In this document: positions 41,366 to 49,224 of the stretch, piece after piece
Layout of the letters: each line of letters starts with the position of its first letter
Position numbering within the stretch: the first letter of the stretch is position 1
Virus record (IMG/VR): IMGVR_UViG_3300042090_001401
Location: 1-58,879 of that record
Source of the DNA: a virus
DNA: 58,879 nucleotides
Reading direction: 5' to 3' (one strand)
Program-made: the position numbers and the translations under genes
Notes under the pieces: model-generated
Databases searched by the model: none
What the model was told of the DNA's origin: nothing
The model's input: only the letters and a program-made list of their open reading frames with translations

Positions 41366-41950
41366 CTAGTTCGCCTTCGCCTCGCGCGCCCGGACCGCGA
41401 ACAGCTCGGCCGCGAGCTGTCGCAGGTCGCCGTTCGGCGCGAGCGCGGTGATGCCGGCCTCGAGCGCGTCGCGCGCGGCCTGGGGCAGCGCCGCGAGGTC
41501 GGGCAGCTGGTCGCCGACCCCAGTGACCGAGATCTCCGCGCGCTGCGGCGCGTCCAGGCCGTCGAGGTGGCGCAGCTGGGCGAGCGCGTGCAGCGCGCGT
41601 TGCAGGTCCGGCAGCAGCCGCATGACCGGCTTGCCCTTCTCGTCGACCAGCCACTTCCCGTCGCCGTCCTTCGCCTGAACGACGCGGGTCATCGCCTCGG
41701 TGACGATGGTGCCGAGGGTCTTGCGCATGTCGTCGCGACGCTGGTCGCGTATCTCGTCGGACGGTCGCGCGCTCGCCTCGGCGCGCCAGCGGTCGCGCAC
41801 CTCCTTCATCCAGCGTTGCACCGTTCGCGGCGCGACCGACCACTTGCGGCCGATGTGGTCGAGGATGCGAAACTCGCTGCGCAGCTTGACCATCGCCTCC
41901 TCGGTCTCGGCGAGCTGGCGGGCCTTCGTTTCTGGCGGGACCTTGGGCAT
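41366..41950 (-). CDS. terminase small subunit-like DNA-binding protein
   Basis: 194 residues. A helix-turn-helix (RILDHIGRKWSVAPRTVQRWMKEVRDRW, in the first 60 residues) is followed by helices likely to oligomerise (LPDLQRALHALAQLRHLDGLD). Its place just before the large terminase makes a packaging-recognition role likely. The start lies in the divergent gap opposite the orphan plus-strand gene. Confidence 0.7.
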   Translation of the reverse strand: MPKVPPETKARQLAETEEAMVKLRSEFRILDHIGRKWSVAPRTVQRWMKEVRDRWRAEASARPSDEIRDQRRDDMRKTLGTIVTEAMTRVVQAKDGDGKWLVDEKGKPVMRLLPDLQRALHALAQLRHLDGLDAPQRAEISVTGVGDQLPDLAALPQAARDALEAGITALAPNGDLRQLAAELFAVRAREAKAN

Positions 41951-42033
41951 GGTTCGTATGGCGTCGGGTGACGTCAGATCCGAGCCTAGCCCGCGACGCG
42001 GCCGGGTTCCAGACCCGTGATAACCTCCGACCC
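41951..42033. other. 83-bp divergent intergenic region
   Basis: Separates the packaging operon (minus) from an orphan plus-strand gene. On the plus strand, TAACCT (42020-42025) ends 8 bases before the ATG at 42034 but no good -35 box is visible. A packaging site could lie here or nearby; I cannot see one with confidence. Confidence 0.4.
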
Positions 42034-42342
42034 ATGTCCTGGTCCTACTACAACAAGTCCACCGACAAGGCCGCCCTGCTCGCCGACGTGGAGGAGAAGC
42101 TCGGCGCCAGCGAGGCGACGTACCGCAACATCGCGACGGGGTGTCGCGAGACCGATCCGACGTACTCGGCGGTCGCCTCGCGCGAGGCCGACGACGTCGC
42201 CTACGCCACGCGGTGCATCGTCGAGACCGTCGAGGCGATCAAGCTCGACGTCCACTGGAACACCTACAACGTCGAGGCCTACGGCTCGCGCAGCATCGGC
42301 TCGGTCAGCGTGCACGCCGTCGTCGGCCTCGTGCACACCTAG
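42034..42342 (+). CDS. orphan plus-strand hypothetical protein
   Basis: 102 residues, the only plus-strand gene between 5.5 and 52.5 kb. Starts MSWSYYNKSTDKAALLADVEEKL; otherwise a soluble mixed alpha/beta protein with DVHWNTYNVEAYG near residue 75. Divergent from the terminase operon and convergent with the gene at 42350. Its isolated orientation suggests separate control, as for a moron-type insertion. Not recognised. Confidence 0.6.
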   Translation: MSWSYYNKSTDKAALLADVEEKLGASEATYRNIATGCRETDPTYSAVASREADDVAYATRCIVETVEAIKLDVHWNTYNVEAYGSRSIGSVSVHAVVGLVHT

Positions 42343-42349
42343 TCGTCGG

Positions 42350-42724
42350 TCACCACGGCGAACCCTCGTAGAACGCGCACGCGCCCGGGGCTGCGGTCGT
42401 CGAAAGCGTGATCACGTCGGCCTCGACGAACCGTTCGCGGATCCCGTCGGCCAGCGCCGCGTGCACGACCTCGCCGTGCGAGGCGACCCACGACGCGATC
42501 CGCTCGACGTATCGCGCGAGTCGACGCTCCATCAGCCAGAGACCCGATGAATCCCCGGTCACGAAGATGCTCCACACCTCGTGTCGAGACTCGTCGTCGT
42601 CGAGGTCCATCGTCAACACGTCGTAGTCCCGCATGCCGTCGTCGCTCGCCCTGCACAGCTTGACCACGAGGTGACTTCCCGGACCGGACACGATCGGCGC
42701 AACGGCCTGCCACTGCACGCTCAT
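42350..42724 (-). CDS. hypothetical 124-residue protein
   Basis: ATG overlaps the preceding stop codon (ATGA). Beta-rich N terminus (HLVVKLCRASDDGMRDYDVLTMDLDDD split by turns) and a helix ERRLARYVERIASWV. Last gene of the 42.3-52.5 kb minus block. Not recognised. Confidence 0.55.
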   Translation of the reverse strand: MSVQWQAVAPIVSGPGSHLVVKLCRASDDGMRDYDVLTMDLDDDESRHEVWSIFVTGDSSGLWLMERRLARYVERIASWVASHGEVVHAALADGIRERFVEADVITLSTTAAPGACAFYEGSPW

Positions 42725-43410
42725 CGCGTCGGTCCCGGCATGCCCACGCGACGCGCGAGCGAATCGTTGCTGTCGACGTCGTCGAGATGCACTCGCTCCC
42801 AGTAGGTAGGCGACGTCGACGTGGTCGCCGCGTGCACCGTCGTCCTGCACGTCGCGCAGCCGACGAAGTAGGTCGGTCGTCCGCTGTGCAGTCCGCGGCG
42901 CGACGTGTTCAGCGTCGCCGTGTAGCGGTGTCCGCGCAGGTCGACGACCAGCGTCGACGGCTCCGGCGTCTGCTTGAGCAGGCGCGCGGCCTCGCGCTCG
43001 ACGACCTCGAGCGGGTTCTCCGGGTCCGTCGACCACCGACGCGTGACCGCGCCGGTGAACCGCTCCAATACGGCGTCGGCGACCACGCCGCAGAGGTCGC
43101 GCAGCTTCCTCAACTCCTCGGGCGCGGCGAGCGCGCCGGGCGCGTCGGCGACGACGAACCCGCGGATGAACGCGGCGATCGCTACCGCGATGTCGCGCTC
43201 GCGTTGGGCGTGCTCGAAGTCGACCGGCCGACCGGTCAGGTGCGGAACGTGAAACGTCGCGACCTCGCGACGGCCGCCGCCGGTGTCGACGACCTGCAGC
43301 ACCGCGCCGGTCGCCCACGACGGGACCGGAAGCCTCGCCTCGACGAGCTCGGCGCCCTCGGTCGTGACGCCGATCAGGTCAAGCACGAACTGCGCGTAAT
43401 CGACGGCCAT
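42721..43410 (-). CDS. hypothetical 229-residue protein with C-terminal CxxC
   Basis: ATG joined as TAATG to the upstream gene. Beta-rich N-terminal part (VEARLPVPSWATGAVLQVVDTGGGRR), helices near RELRKLRDLCGVVADAVLERF, and a CATC motif near residue 195. No family recognised. Confidence 0.6.
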   Translation of the reverse strand: MAVDYAQFVLDLIGVTTEGAELVEARLPVPSWATGAVLQVVDTGGGRREVATFHVPHLTGRPVDFEHAQRERDIAVAIAAFIRGFVVADAPGALAAPEELRKLRDLCGVVADAVLERFTGAVTRRWSTDPENPLEVVEREAARLLKQTPEPSTLVVDLRGHRYTATLNTSRRGLHSGRPTYFVGCATCRTTVHAATTSTSPTYWERVHLDDVDSNDSLARRVGMPGPTR

Positions 43411-43856
43411 TATCGACTCTCCAGATCGAGAGCGTCGACGACGATTCGCTTTAGCACGTACAACGCCATGTTCGCGTTGCTGAGCGAGTGCATCGACGTG
43501 GTCGCGACGTCGTGGACGAAAACGCGCATCTTGTCCATCCGCGCGCGCAGCTCGTTGAGCTCGGTGACTACGCGATAGTGGATCGCGATGCTGGGCGCGA
43601 GGGCCGCCATCACGTCCGCGATCCCGACGTCGTGACCCCGCGCGCGCACCTGTCGGAACGCGACCTCGAGCGCGCCGCGCACCTTGGCCGCGGTCGCGTG
43701 GTCGACGTCGACCAGCGGCGGGTGGCAAACGTTGCAGTCGGCCGAGTCACAGCCGCACCGCATCGCGGCCGCGCACGGGACGCAGGTCATGACGACCTGG
43801 CCATAGACCGTGGTCGGCGTCAGTGGGCGACGACACGCACCGCAGTGGGGCTCCAC
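43410..43856 (-). CDS. zinc-binding hypothetical protein
   Basis: 148 residues, GTG start. Eight cysteines in the first 45 residues (CGAC, CVPC, CGCDSADCNVC) suggest two zinc sites; the rest is helical (AKVRGALEVAFRQVRARG; NELRARMDKMRVFVHDV). Not recognised. Confidence 0.55.
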   Translation of the reverse strand: MEPHCGACRRPLTPTTVYGQVVMTCVPCAAAMRCGCDSADCNVCHPPLVDVDHATAAKVRGALEVAFRQVRARGHDVGIADVMAALAPSIAIHYRVVTELNELRARMDKMRVFVHDVATTSMHSLSNANMALYVLKRIVVDALDLESR

Positions 43857-43858
43857 GA

Positions 43859-43990
43859 CTAGCCCTCCCCGCCGAGGTCGATCCACTCGGCGACCGAGCG
43901 CTCGACCTCGTAGTGGCGACGGGCCGCGAGCTCGACCAGCTCGTACAGCCACGCGTTGACGTGCGCGAATCGATCCCAGTCGTCGAACAT
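43859..43990 (-). CDS. 43-residue hypothetical protein
   Basis: ATG at 43990 directly after the stop of the upstream gene; ends just before the next start. Acidic, aromatic and helical (FAHVNAWLYELVELAARRHYE split over two helices). The tight packing between neighbours supports it as a real gene. Confidence 0.55.
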   Translation of the reverse strand: MFDDWDRFAHVNAWLYELVELAARRHYEVERSVAEWIDLGGEG

Positions 43991-43992
43991 GG

Positions 43993-44226
43993 CTAGTTGA
44001 CCTCGGGCGGGATCATGTTGTGGGGCACGTAGATGACGTAGAACTTCGTCTCGTCGCTGTCGACGGTCGGCACGTCGTCCGGTCGCAACACCCGTACGGT
44101 GCGCGGACAGCCCGACTCGTCGAAGTCCGACGCCTGGACGGTGACGCGGTGGAAGATCTTGCCCCGCACCTTGGCGTGCTCGGGCAGCTCGGTCCGCCTG
44201 TTGATGTGCCTGCTCGCGTTGCTCAT
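43993..44226 (-). CDS. hypothetical 77-residue protein
   Basis: ATG with GGAGG 5 bases upstream. N-terminal basic, beta-rich (KIFHRVTVQASDFDESGCP; KFYVIYVPHNMIPPE). Preceded by a perfect 13-base palindrome (44238-44250). Not recognised. Confidence 0.6.
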   Translation of the reverse strand: MSNASRHINRRTELPEHAKVRGKIFHRVTVQASDFDESGCPRTVRVLRPDDVPTVDSDETKFYVIYVPHNMIPPEVN

Positions 44227-44237
44227 GTGTCCTCCGT

Positions 44238-44250
44238 GATGGTTACCATC
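44238..44250. promoter_or_regulatory. perfect palindrome, possible operator
   Basis: GATGGT-T-ACCATC in the 56-base gap between the 44283 and 44226 genes, 11 bases upstream of the ATG. Too short for a strong terminator; could be an operator or an mRNA hairpin overlapping the ribosome site region. Confidence 0.35.
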
Positions 44251-44282
44251 CGCGCCGCTTCTTGCGACGTCGTACGGGCTGG

Positions 44283-44450
44283 TCACGACGAGAGCCGCTC
44301 GACCAGCTCGGCGCCGGCGATCGCCAGCAGCATCATGACCGTCCACAACGCGATCGTGCGACGCGTCGCGCTCGGCCGCGACGCGTGGTCGAGGCCGACC
44401 AACACGACGACCCACAGCGACAGAACGACGACGGGCGCGAGGTCGTCCAC
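44283..44450 (-). CDS. 55-residue membrane protein
   Basis: GTG start. Two predicted membrane segments (LAPVVVLSLWVVVLVGL and TIALWTVMMLLAIAGAEL) joined by a basic loop. It follows the previous gene by 2 bases. Small two-span proteins in early phage operons may target host membrane functions; unknown here. Confidence 0.6.
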   Translation of the reverse strand: MDDLAPVVVLSLWVVVLVGLDHASRPSATRRTIALWTVMMLLAIAGAELVERLSS

Positions 44451-44452
44451 GA

Positions 44453-44749
44453 CTACGCCGCCTCTGGGAACGTCTTGAGGATCGGCGCCAGCCGCGCCAG
44501 CACGTCGCCCGCGCCCGCGCCCGCGATGCCCTCGGCGACGTCCTGCGCGAGCTCGTCGCACAGCGCCTGCAGCGCCTCGCGCGCCTGGACGACGCGCTCG
44601 AGGGACCGCCACTCCGCGAGCGTCAACTCGACCGTGTGCGACCGGGCCTGGCCGGTCTCGTGTCGAATGGTCACGGCGACCGAGTCGCCCGGCATCACCG
44701 CCGCCGACAGGTCGGCCGCGCCGATCCGAAGTCGCTCGCGGATCCTCAC
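44453..44749 (-). CDS. hypothetical 98-residue protein
   Basis: GTG start overlapping the previous stop. A short beta part (GDSVAVTIRHETGQAR) then helices (EWRSLERVVQAREALQALCDELAQ). Not recognised. Confidence 0.55.
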   Translation of the reverse strand: MRIRERLRIGAADLSAAVMPGDSVAVTIRHETGQARSHTVELTLAEWRSLERVVQAREALQALCDELAQDVAEGIAGAGAGDVLARLAPILKTFPEAA

Positions 44750-44943
44750 AACCGACTCCAGCTCGCCGGCGCGAACGCGACCACGACGTCGGCGGCCGAC
44801 CGGTCGGTCGCCGCGCGCTCGACCTCGACGCGGGTCGGCTCGTTCGTGTCGGGGTCGCGCGCGAGCACGCGAAACACCGTGGGTACGTACTTCACGCCGT
44901 CGACCACGGCGACCATCTGACTCGGGAACTTATCGTGTGCCAT
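44746..44943 (-). CDS. hypothetical 65-residue protein
   Basis: ATG lies 6 bases after a TAGGGT box of the early-class element (44944-44970). Beta-rich (MVAVVDGVKYVPTVFRVLA). Not recognised; a leaderless start is predicted. Confidence 0.55.
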   Translation of the reverse strand: MAHDKFPSQMVAVVDGVKYVPTVFRVLARDPDTNEPTRVEVERAATDRSAADVVVAFAPASWSRL

Positions 44944-44949
44944 GTCGCG

Positions 44950-44970
44950 ACCCTACTCGGTCGGTGTGAC
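44950..44970 (-). promoter_or_regulatory. early-class promoter element 1
   Basis: GTCAC, then GTA 14 bases from its first base (as GTAGGG), with TAGGGT ending 6 bases before the ATG at 44943. It overlaps the last codons of the upstream gene. Confidence 0.5.
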
Positions 44971-45528
44971 TTCGGACGCCGCGACGCCGCCGCCCAGGTC
45001 GACCACCGTCGGCTGCCAGCTCGGCGGCGCGAAGCCCTGGATCTGGAAGATCGCGATCGGATCGCCGTTCTCGGCGACCGCGATGTCGCGCGGCACGAAC
45101 GGCGTGGTCGACCCCTCGGGCACGATCGCGCAGGCCGCCTCGCCGAACTCGTCGCCGTCGCCGACCTTGTTCCTCGCGATCACGAACCGACACGGGATCG
45201 GCGGCGAGTCGGGGTTCACGAAGAACAGCAGCCGCAGTTTCGGCACGCGCTCGCTGGTCTCGCCGTTGGGACCGAACAGTCTGCTCTCGCGCATGACGCG
45301 AACGGCGCGCTTGAACAACGCAGGTCCGGGCACGGCGCAGTCGAACACGGCGACGCCCTGGTCAATCCAGGCGACGTCGACGTAGTAGCTCGTCCACCGC
45401 ACGCCGCGCGCGACCTGCGTCGTCGGGTGCACCCCCGCGTGTCCGTTCGCGCGCTCGACCTCGGCCGGCTGCTCGCCGCTGCGGTCCTCGAACTCGATCG
45501 CGCCACTCGTCTCGTTGTCGTCGTCCAC
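44953..45528 (-). CDS. hypothetical 191-residue protein
   Basis: The GTG at 45528 is preferred because GGAG stands 6 bases upstream; another GTG at 45534 overlaps that site. Mixed alpha/beta with TSYYVDVAWIDQGVAVFDC, KLRLLFFVNPDSPPI and IVPEGSTTPFVPRDIAV. Acidic N terminus. Not recognised. Confidence 0.55.
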   Translation of the reverse strand: MDDDNETSGAIEFEDRSGEQPAEVERANGHAGVHPTTQVARGVRWTSYYVDVAWIDQGVAVFDCAVPGPALFKRAVRVMRESRLFGPNGETSERVPKLRLLFFVNPDSPPIPCRFVIARNKVGDGDEFGEAACAIVPEGSTTPFVPRDIAVAENGDPIAIFQIQGFAPPSWQPTVVDLGGGVAASEVTPTE

Positions 45529-45530
45529 GT

Positions 45531-46061
45531 TCACTCCTCGATGGTTGGTCCGCGCCAGCCGAGCGACATCGCCCGGCCGGCGAACAGTTGCGCGAACGCG
45601 AGCTGCGGTCCGGTGCACGCGCGCGCGTCCAGCGCGCACGCCGTCCCGCCCGCGTGACCGCGCAGCACGCACGCCGCGTCGCCGCGGCACGTCGCCGCCC
45701 ACTCCAGCAGCTCCAACGCGCCGGCCCGCATCGCGCCGTCGAGTCGCATCGCGCGTCCGCACGTGTTCGCGTCGCCGTACATCGCCTGCAGGTAGCCGCA
45801 CACGTACGGCCTGGGCCACCGCGGGTCGACCCAGCACCGCGGCGCGACCACGTCGACGCGTCGACCGGCTGCCCGAAACGACACCGCGCACGGCTCGAGG
45901 TCGGACTCGTGCTCGGCGACCGCGACCAGGATCGCCGGCGACACGCGCAGCTCGACGCCGACCTCGGCCGCGACCCACGCGGCCGCGAGCACGCGCGCGA
46001 CCGGCTGTCGCGGGTACGCGAACAACGACAACACGGCGACCACGACGAACCGCGCGATCAC
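45531..46061 (-). CDS. SLT-like lytic transglycosylase with signal anchor
   Basis: 176 residues, GTG overlapping the preceding stop (GTGA). Hydrophobic segment FVVVAVLSLFAY at residues 5-16, then RVSPAILVAVAEHESDLEP (residues 39-57), which matches the catalytic Glu region of soluble-lytic-transglycosylase folds, followed by GYLQAMYGD and six Cys. It would cut peptidoglycan in the periplasm. Odd place: inside the early block, not with lysis or tail genes. An envelope-remodelling or entry-related role is possible. Confidence 0.55.
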   Translation of the reverse strand: MIARFVVVAVLSLFAYPRQPVARVLAAAWVAAEVGVELRVSPAILVAVAEHESDLEPCAVSFRAAGRRVDVVAPRCWVDPRWPRPYVCGYLQAMYGDANTCGRAMRLDGAMRAGALELLEWAATCRGDAACVLRGHAGGTACALDARACTGPQLAFAQLFAGRAMSLGWRGPTIEE

Positions 46062-46963
46062 GACCGTGGCCTCCGCTTGTTCTCGACGCGTCGAACCGCG
46101 CGCTCCCACGACGCCGAGCCACCCGTCGCGCGTCGACGCTCGACGTCTAGTCCGACCTCCTCGATCCACTGTTGCGCCGCGCGCGCAGCGTCGACGTAGG
46201 CGGTCGACGGTCGGCCGGTCTGTTCCTGGCCGGGCGCGTACGCGCGCCAGATCGCATCGCGGATGCCCGGCGGCAACATGTACCAGTGCTCGCGACAGCC
46301 CCACATCGCGGGCGGAACCTGTCGCGTGCACGTCGGCCAGTGACACGCGTGGTCGCGCGTCTGTCCCGCGCGCTTGACGTGCGCGACCTTGTCGGCGATC
46401 GACGCCGTGGCGATCGTCGACGGCATCTCGCCGGTGACCACGGCGCCGACGCGGTGTCCGTCGTTCGACTGCTGAAACGACCCGCACAGCTCCTCGGTGC
46501 GTTCGATGGTCGCCGACCGCGCATCGACCGCGAACGCGTCCGCGCCCTTCTCGGACACGCGTTGCCAGTCGGGGAACATCGCGATCAGCGCATCGCGGTC
46601 GACCTTGTCCAGGTCGTCAACCTCGCGCGCCTCGCGGTCCTTCTCCGTTCGCAACCACGCGCGCGCCTCGTTCCTGCGACGCAGCGACTCGGCCGCGAGC
46701 TCGAGGCCGGGTCGACGGGCGCGCTCGTGCGGCGGGCAGAGGTCGATCGACTTCGACGAATCGACCATGATGACGGTAGCGCACCGGTCGCACATCGGCG
46801 CCGAACACGTCGCGCCCGCGCGTTTGTCGCGCAGCGGCTCGTCGCACAGCTTCGTCGACGACGCGCCGCAAAACCGGCACGGCTTCGCGTCGCGTCGCGG
46901 TCCGCGCATACACACGAACCCCGCGATGCGTCCGTCGGGCAATCGAAACGGCGTACAGGTCAC
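46058..46963 (-). CDS. zinc-binding early protein, widespread phage type
   Basis: 301 residues, GTG start. N-terminal CTPFRLPDGRIAGFVC and CRFCGASSTKLCD zinc sites, CSAPMCDRC, a basic helical middle (RRRNEARAWLRTEKDREARE), and C-terminal CHWPTCTRQVPPAMWGCREHWYMLP, a motif common in phage early proteins. Residues near 265 resemble YAPGQEQTGRPS. Function unknown to me; several neighbours also bind zinc. Confidence 0.6.
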   Translation of the reverse strand: MTCTPFRLPDGRIAGFVCMRGPRRDAKPCRFCGASSTKLCDEPLRDKRAGATCSAPMCDRCATVIMVDSSKSIDLCPPHERARRPGLELAAESLRRRNEARAWLRTEKDREAREVDDLDKVDRDALIAMFPDWQRVSEKGADAFAVDARSATIERTEELCGSFQQSNDGHRVGAVVTGEMPSTIATASIADKVAHVKRAGQTRDHACHWPTCTRQVPPAMWGCREHWYMLPPGIRDAIWRAYAPGQEQTGRPSTAYVDAARAAQQWIEEVGLDVERRRATGGSASWERAVRRVENKRRPRS

Positions 46964-47244
46964 AGCCCGACCTCGACCATCGCGCGACCGACCATCAACC
47001 ACTGACGACAAAACGTCGACCATCGCGGGCCGCGCGTCGTGACCGGCGCGGTTTCGATCGTCTCGGCGAGGCGGTGGCCGGCGCGCGCAAGTCGACGCAT
47101 GCGCGATGTCGCGGTTCGCGTGCGCGAGTCGTCCTCGCGCGATCGTCGATTCTGCGACACGCCGCAGTCGTCGCAGAAGTACACCGCGCACGGGTCGCCG
47201 CACGCGATGCATCGGCCGCGGGATGCGCGGTCCGCGGCGTTCAC
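46960..47244 (-). CDS. zinc-finger hypothetical protein
   Basis: 94 residues, GTG start overlapping the upstream stop. RCIACGDPCAVYFCDDCGVS (four Cys) followed by a basic region with RTRTATSRMRRLARAGHRL. Possibly nucleic-acid-binding. Confidence 0.55.
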   Translation of the reverse strand: MNAADRASRGRCIACGDPCAVYFCDDCGVSQNRRSREDDSRTRTATSRMRRLARAGHRLAETIETAPVTTRGPRWSTFCRQWLMVGRAMVEVGL

Positions 47245-47504
47245 GCCGACCTCCGCTGCGCCAGCTCGGCCGCGTCGGTGCATATCCCGACGTGCTGGTC
47301 CCATAATATCATCTTCAGCTCGTGCATGTAGCCGAGCACGCCGTGACGCCGGCCGTACTTCGTCTTACCGGTCTTGCGGTCGACGCCGATCGCGATGATG
47401 TCGCGACGCGCCTGCTTGAACGACAATCCCGTGCGCATGTCGTCGTACGCGAGTCCGCACGCGGGGCACGTCATGTTGCGGTTGGTGCCGTACGCGCTCG
47501 CCAC
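47241..47504 (-). CDS. zinc-knuckle hypothetical protein
   Basis: 87 residues, GTG start; an ATG at 47475 would drop 10 residues. CPACGLAYDDMRTGLSFKQA, then a basic middle and helices (GYMHELKMILWDQHVGICTD). Only two close Cys plus one later. Not recognised. Confidence 0.5.
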   Translation of the reverse strand: MASAYGTNRNMTCPACGLAYDDMRTGLSFKQARRDIIAIGVDRKTGKTKYGRRHGVLGYMHELKMILWDQHVGICTDAAELAQRRSA

Positions 47505-47506
47505 GG

Positions 47507-47902
47507 TCAGACCCCGCGCAGCGCCTTGAGCAGCTCGCGCGCCTTGTCGAGCGCCTCGCGCCGGTCGTCGATCTGCGCGGCGACTAGCGCCGGCGCGGCC
47601 TCGATCAGCCGGTCGATGACGCCCAGCGCGAGCACCCGGCTGCGGATGCCGCGCGGCGCGGAGGTCAGCGGGTTGCCGTCCCAGCTGAGTCGCCACCGGT
47701 CGCTGATCTTGGCCACGCCGATCGAGTGCGTCTCCAGCTTGTCGCCGTGCAGCGACGGAAAGTCGCTCACCACCAGCACGATGCGCGTGCGAATGTGGTC
47801 GACGAGCTCGTCCTCGATCGACTGGATCACCGCCGACAGCTCGGAGTCCAGTTCGTCGAGGCGCTCGGTCGACTCGGATACGGCGTCGACGTCGAGTCTC
47901 AC
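47507..47902 (-). CDS. hypothetical 131-residue protein
   Basis: GTG overlaps the preceding TGA. Acidic helical N terminus (ESTERLDELDSELSAVIQSI), beta-strand centre (RTRIVLVVSDFPSL), and helical end (DRREALDKARELLKALR). Not recognised. Confidence 0.55.
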   Translation of the reverse strand: MRLDVDAVSESTERLDELDSELSAVIQSIEDELVDHIRTRIVLVVSDFPSLHGDKLETHSIGVAKISDRWRLSWDGNPLTSAPRGIRSRVLALGVIDRLIEAAPALVAAQIDDRREALDKARELLKALRGV

Positions 47903-48270
47903 GACTCACCGCCAAAGGTCGCCATCAGCTCGACGGCCGCGGCGTGAGCCTCGACCTCGCGCCACGACCATCCGCACGTCGTGCACCAATCGTCGACCAC
48001 GGCGACGTGCGGTCGGTTGGGGTTGACGCCGTGCGGATCGTGCACGGCGCGGGTCTCCTGCACGAACTCGTGATCGAACCTCGAACACGGCCGGTCGCGA
48101 CGCGGTCGCGACGCCCGCGCGACCATCGCCTGGGCATGGCACTGACACGTTTCGGCGTGGCCTGTGTCGGTGCCGTGGTCGTGTATCGGATAGCCGCACG
48201 TGCACGACAGCAGGTCGCCGACCATGCGGGCGCGGACCCTACGCGCGAGGTCGAGCTCGGCGCGGGTCAC
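47899..48270 (-). CDS. zinc-finger hypothetical protein
   Basis: 123 residues, GTG start. CTCGYPIHDHGTD, CQCHAQ and a later CTTCGWSW provide three possible zinc ligands sets. The HDHG stretch is also metal-like. Not recognised. Confidence 0.55.
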   Translation of the reverse strand: MTRAELDLARRVRARMVGDLLSCTCGYPIHDHGTDTGHAETCQCHAQAMVARASRPRRDRPCSRFDHEFVQETRAVHDPHGVNPNRPHVAVVDDWCTTCGWSWREVEAHAAAVELMATFGGES

Positions 48271-48602
48271 GACGGCGGTCCCTTCGGGGACGGCACCTCG
48301 ATCGCGGCGGCCCCGCGTTCCCTGCCATGCACCGCGGTCGCGACCATCAGCGCGAGCCGGTGCGCGGCGACGCGCCACGCGAGGGCGTCGAACGCGCACG
48401 CGGCGGTCGACAGCGCAAACCCGAAGCCCTGCGCCCAGCGCTCGCCGGTCGAGATCGAGTAGGCCAGCGCGGCGACCGACGCGACCGCGAACCCGGCGAC
48501 CATGAAGCGAAGGACGGGCGCGACGAGCTGTCGACGGTCGACGCGAACCGCGCCCAGGTCGCCGCGCACGCGCAACACGATGTCGATGCGTCGATCGCTC
48601 AC
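48267..48602 (-). CDS. two-span membrane protein
   Basis: 111 residues, ATG overlapping by 4 bases with the next gene. Membrane segments near LRFMVAGFAVASVAALAY and GFGFALSTAACAFDALAW, flanked by Arg. Function unknown. Confidence 0.55.
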   Translation of the reverse strand: MSDRRIDIVLRVRGDLGAVRVDRRQLVAPVLRFMVAGFAVASVAALAYSISTGERWAQGFGFALSTAACAFDALAWRVAAHRLALMVATAVHGRERGAAAIEVPSPKGPPS

Positions 48603-48853
48603 ACCGCCGCCTTATGCGGGTCGTCGACGAAGAAGCGAGGCATCACGTTGCCGACTAGAACGTCCTTGCGACGCGGCCAATTGTCGGTGGGCGTGCGAAT
48701 CGCGTATATCGCGCGACCCCTCCACCGGTGCGGGGCGCGGACCCAGCGCGCTCGGAACTTCGCGACGAAGTCGTCCACGAGATTCTGCGGCCATCCCGCG
48801 TCGAGCATCATTCGCTTGACCTTGGTCAGCCTCTTGGCCTGTCGTTCGTTCAC
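48599..48853 (-). CDS. hypothetical 84-residue basic protein
   Basis: GTG start 6 bases after a TAAACC box (early-class element at 48859-48880); also overlaps the upstream stop (GTGA). Helical, Lys/Arg-rich, with DDFVAKFRARWVRAPHRW. Not recognised. Confidence 0.55.
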   Translation of the reverse strand: MNERQAKRLTKVKRMMLDAGWPQNLVDDFVAKFRARWVRAPHRWRGRAIYAIRTPTDNWPRRKDVLVGNVMPRFFVDDPHKAAV

Positions 48854-49224
48854 GGGTCTGGTTTACTCGGTGGGGGTGACAGCCGCGCGAGCGGGTCGAG
48901 TCGGTCGCCCTCGCGGTCGACCGCGACGCCCTCGCGGGTCATGACCTGTCGCGCGCGCCGGCGGACGACGGCCTCGACCTGGACGTCGACCACGACGTAC
49001 GGACCGCCGGGCAGTTCGCGCAGCGTGTCGGGGTCGACCACGCGGACGTAGGCGTAGTCGCCGCGGCACTCGCCGCGATAGCAGACGAACACGACCTCGC
49101 CGCGCAGCGCGCGGTCGACGTCGCTGTACTCGCTGCCGACCGGCCATACGATCGCCGCGACGTCGCCGCGCGCGAGCTCGCGCAGTCGCGGCTCGGCGTC
49201 CGGGTCTACCTGGGCCCGCGCCAT
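48850..49224 (-). CDS. hypothetical 124-residue protein
   Basis: ATG at 49224. Beta-rich with RGDVAAIVWPVGSEYSD, VVFVCYRGECRGDYAYV and YVVVDVQVEAVV; acidic-basic helix between. The C-terminal coding region contains early-class element 2. Not recognised. Confidence 0.55.
   Translation of the reverse strand: MARAQVDPDAEPRLRELARGDVAAIVWPVGSEYSDVDRALRGEVVFVCYRGECRGDYAYVRVVDPDTLRELPGGPYVVVDVQVEAVVRRRARQVMTREGVAVDREGDRLDPLARLSPPPSKPDP
48859..48880 (-). promoter_or_regulatory. early-class promoter element 2
   Basis: GTCAC, then GTA (GTAAAC) 14 bases from its first base; TAAACC ends 6 bases before the GTG at 48853. Here the sequence is read in a different frame from the similar coding stretch at 44953, so the match is at DNA level. 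Confidence 0.5.

Noticed and set aside
44953-48880. Shared C-terminal peptide VTPTE at 44953 and 48863 as evidence of related proteins
   Set aside because: At 48863 that frame is a shadow; the similarity is due to the DNA motif GTCAC-N9-GTA, not to protein homology.
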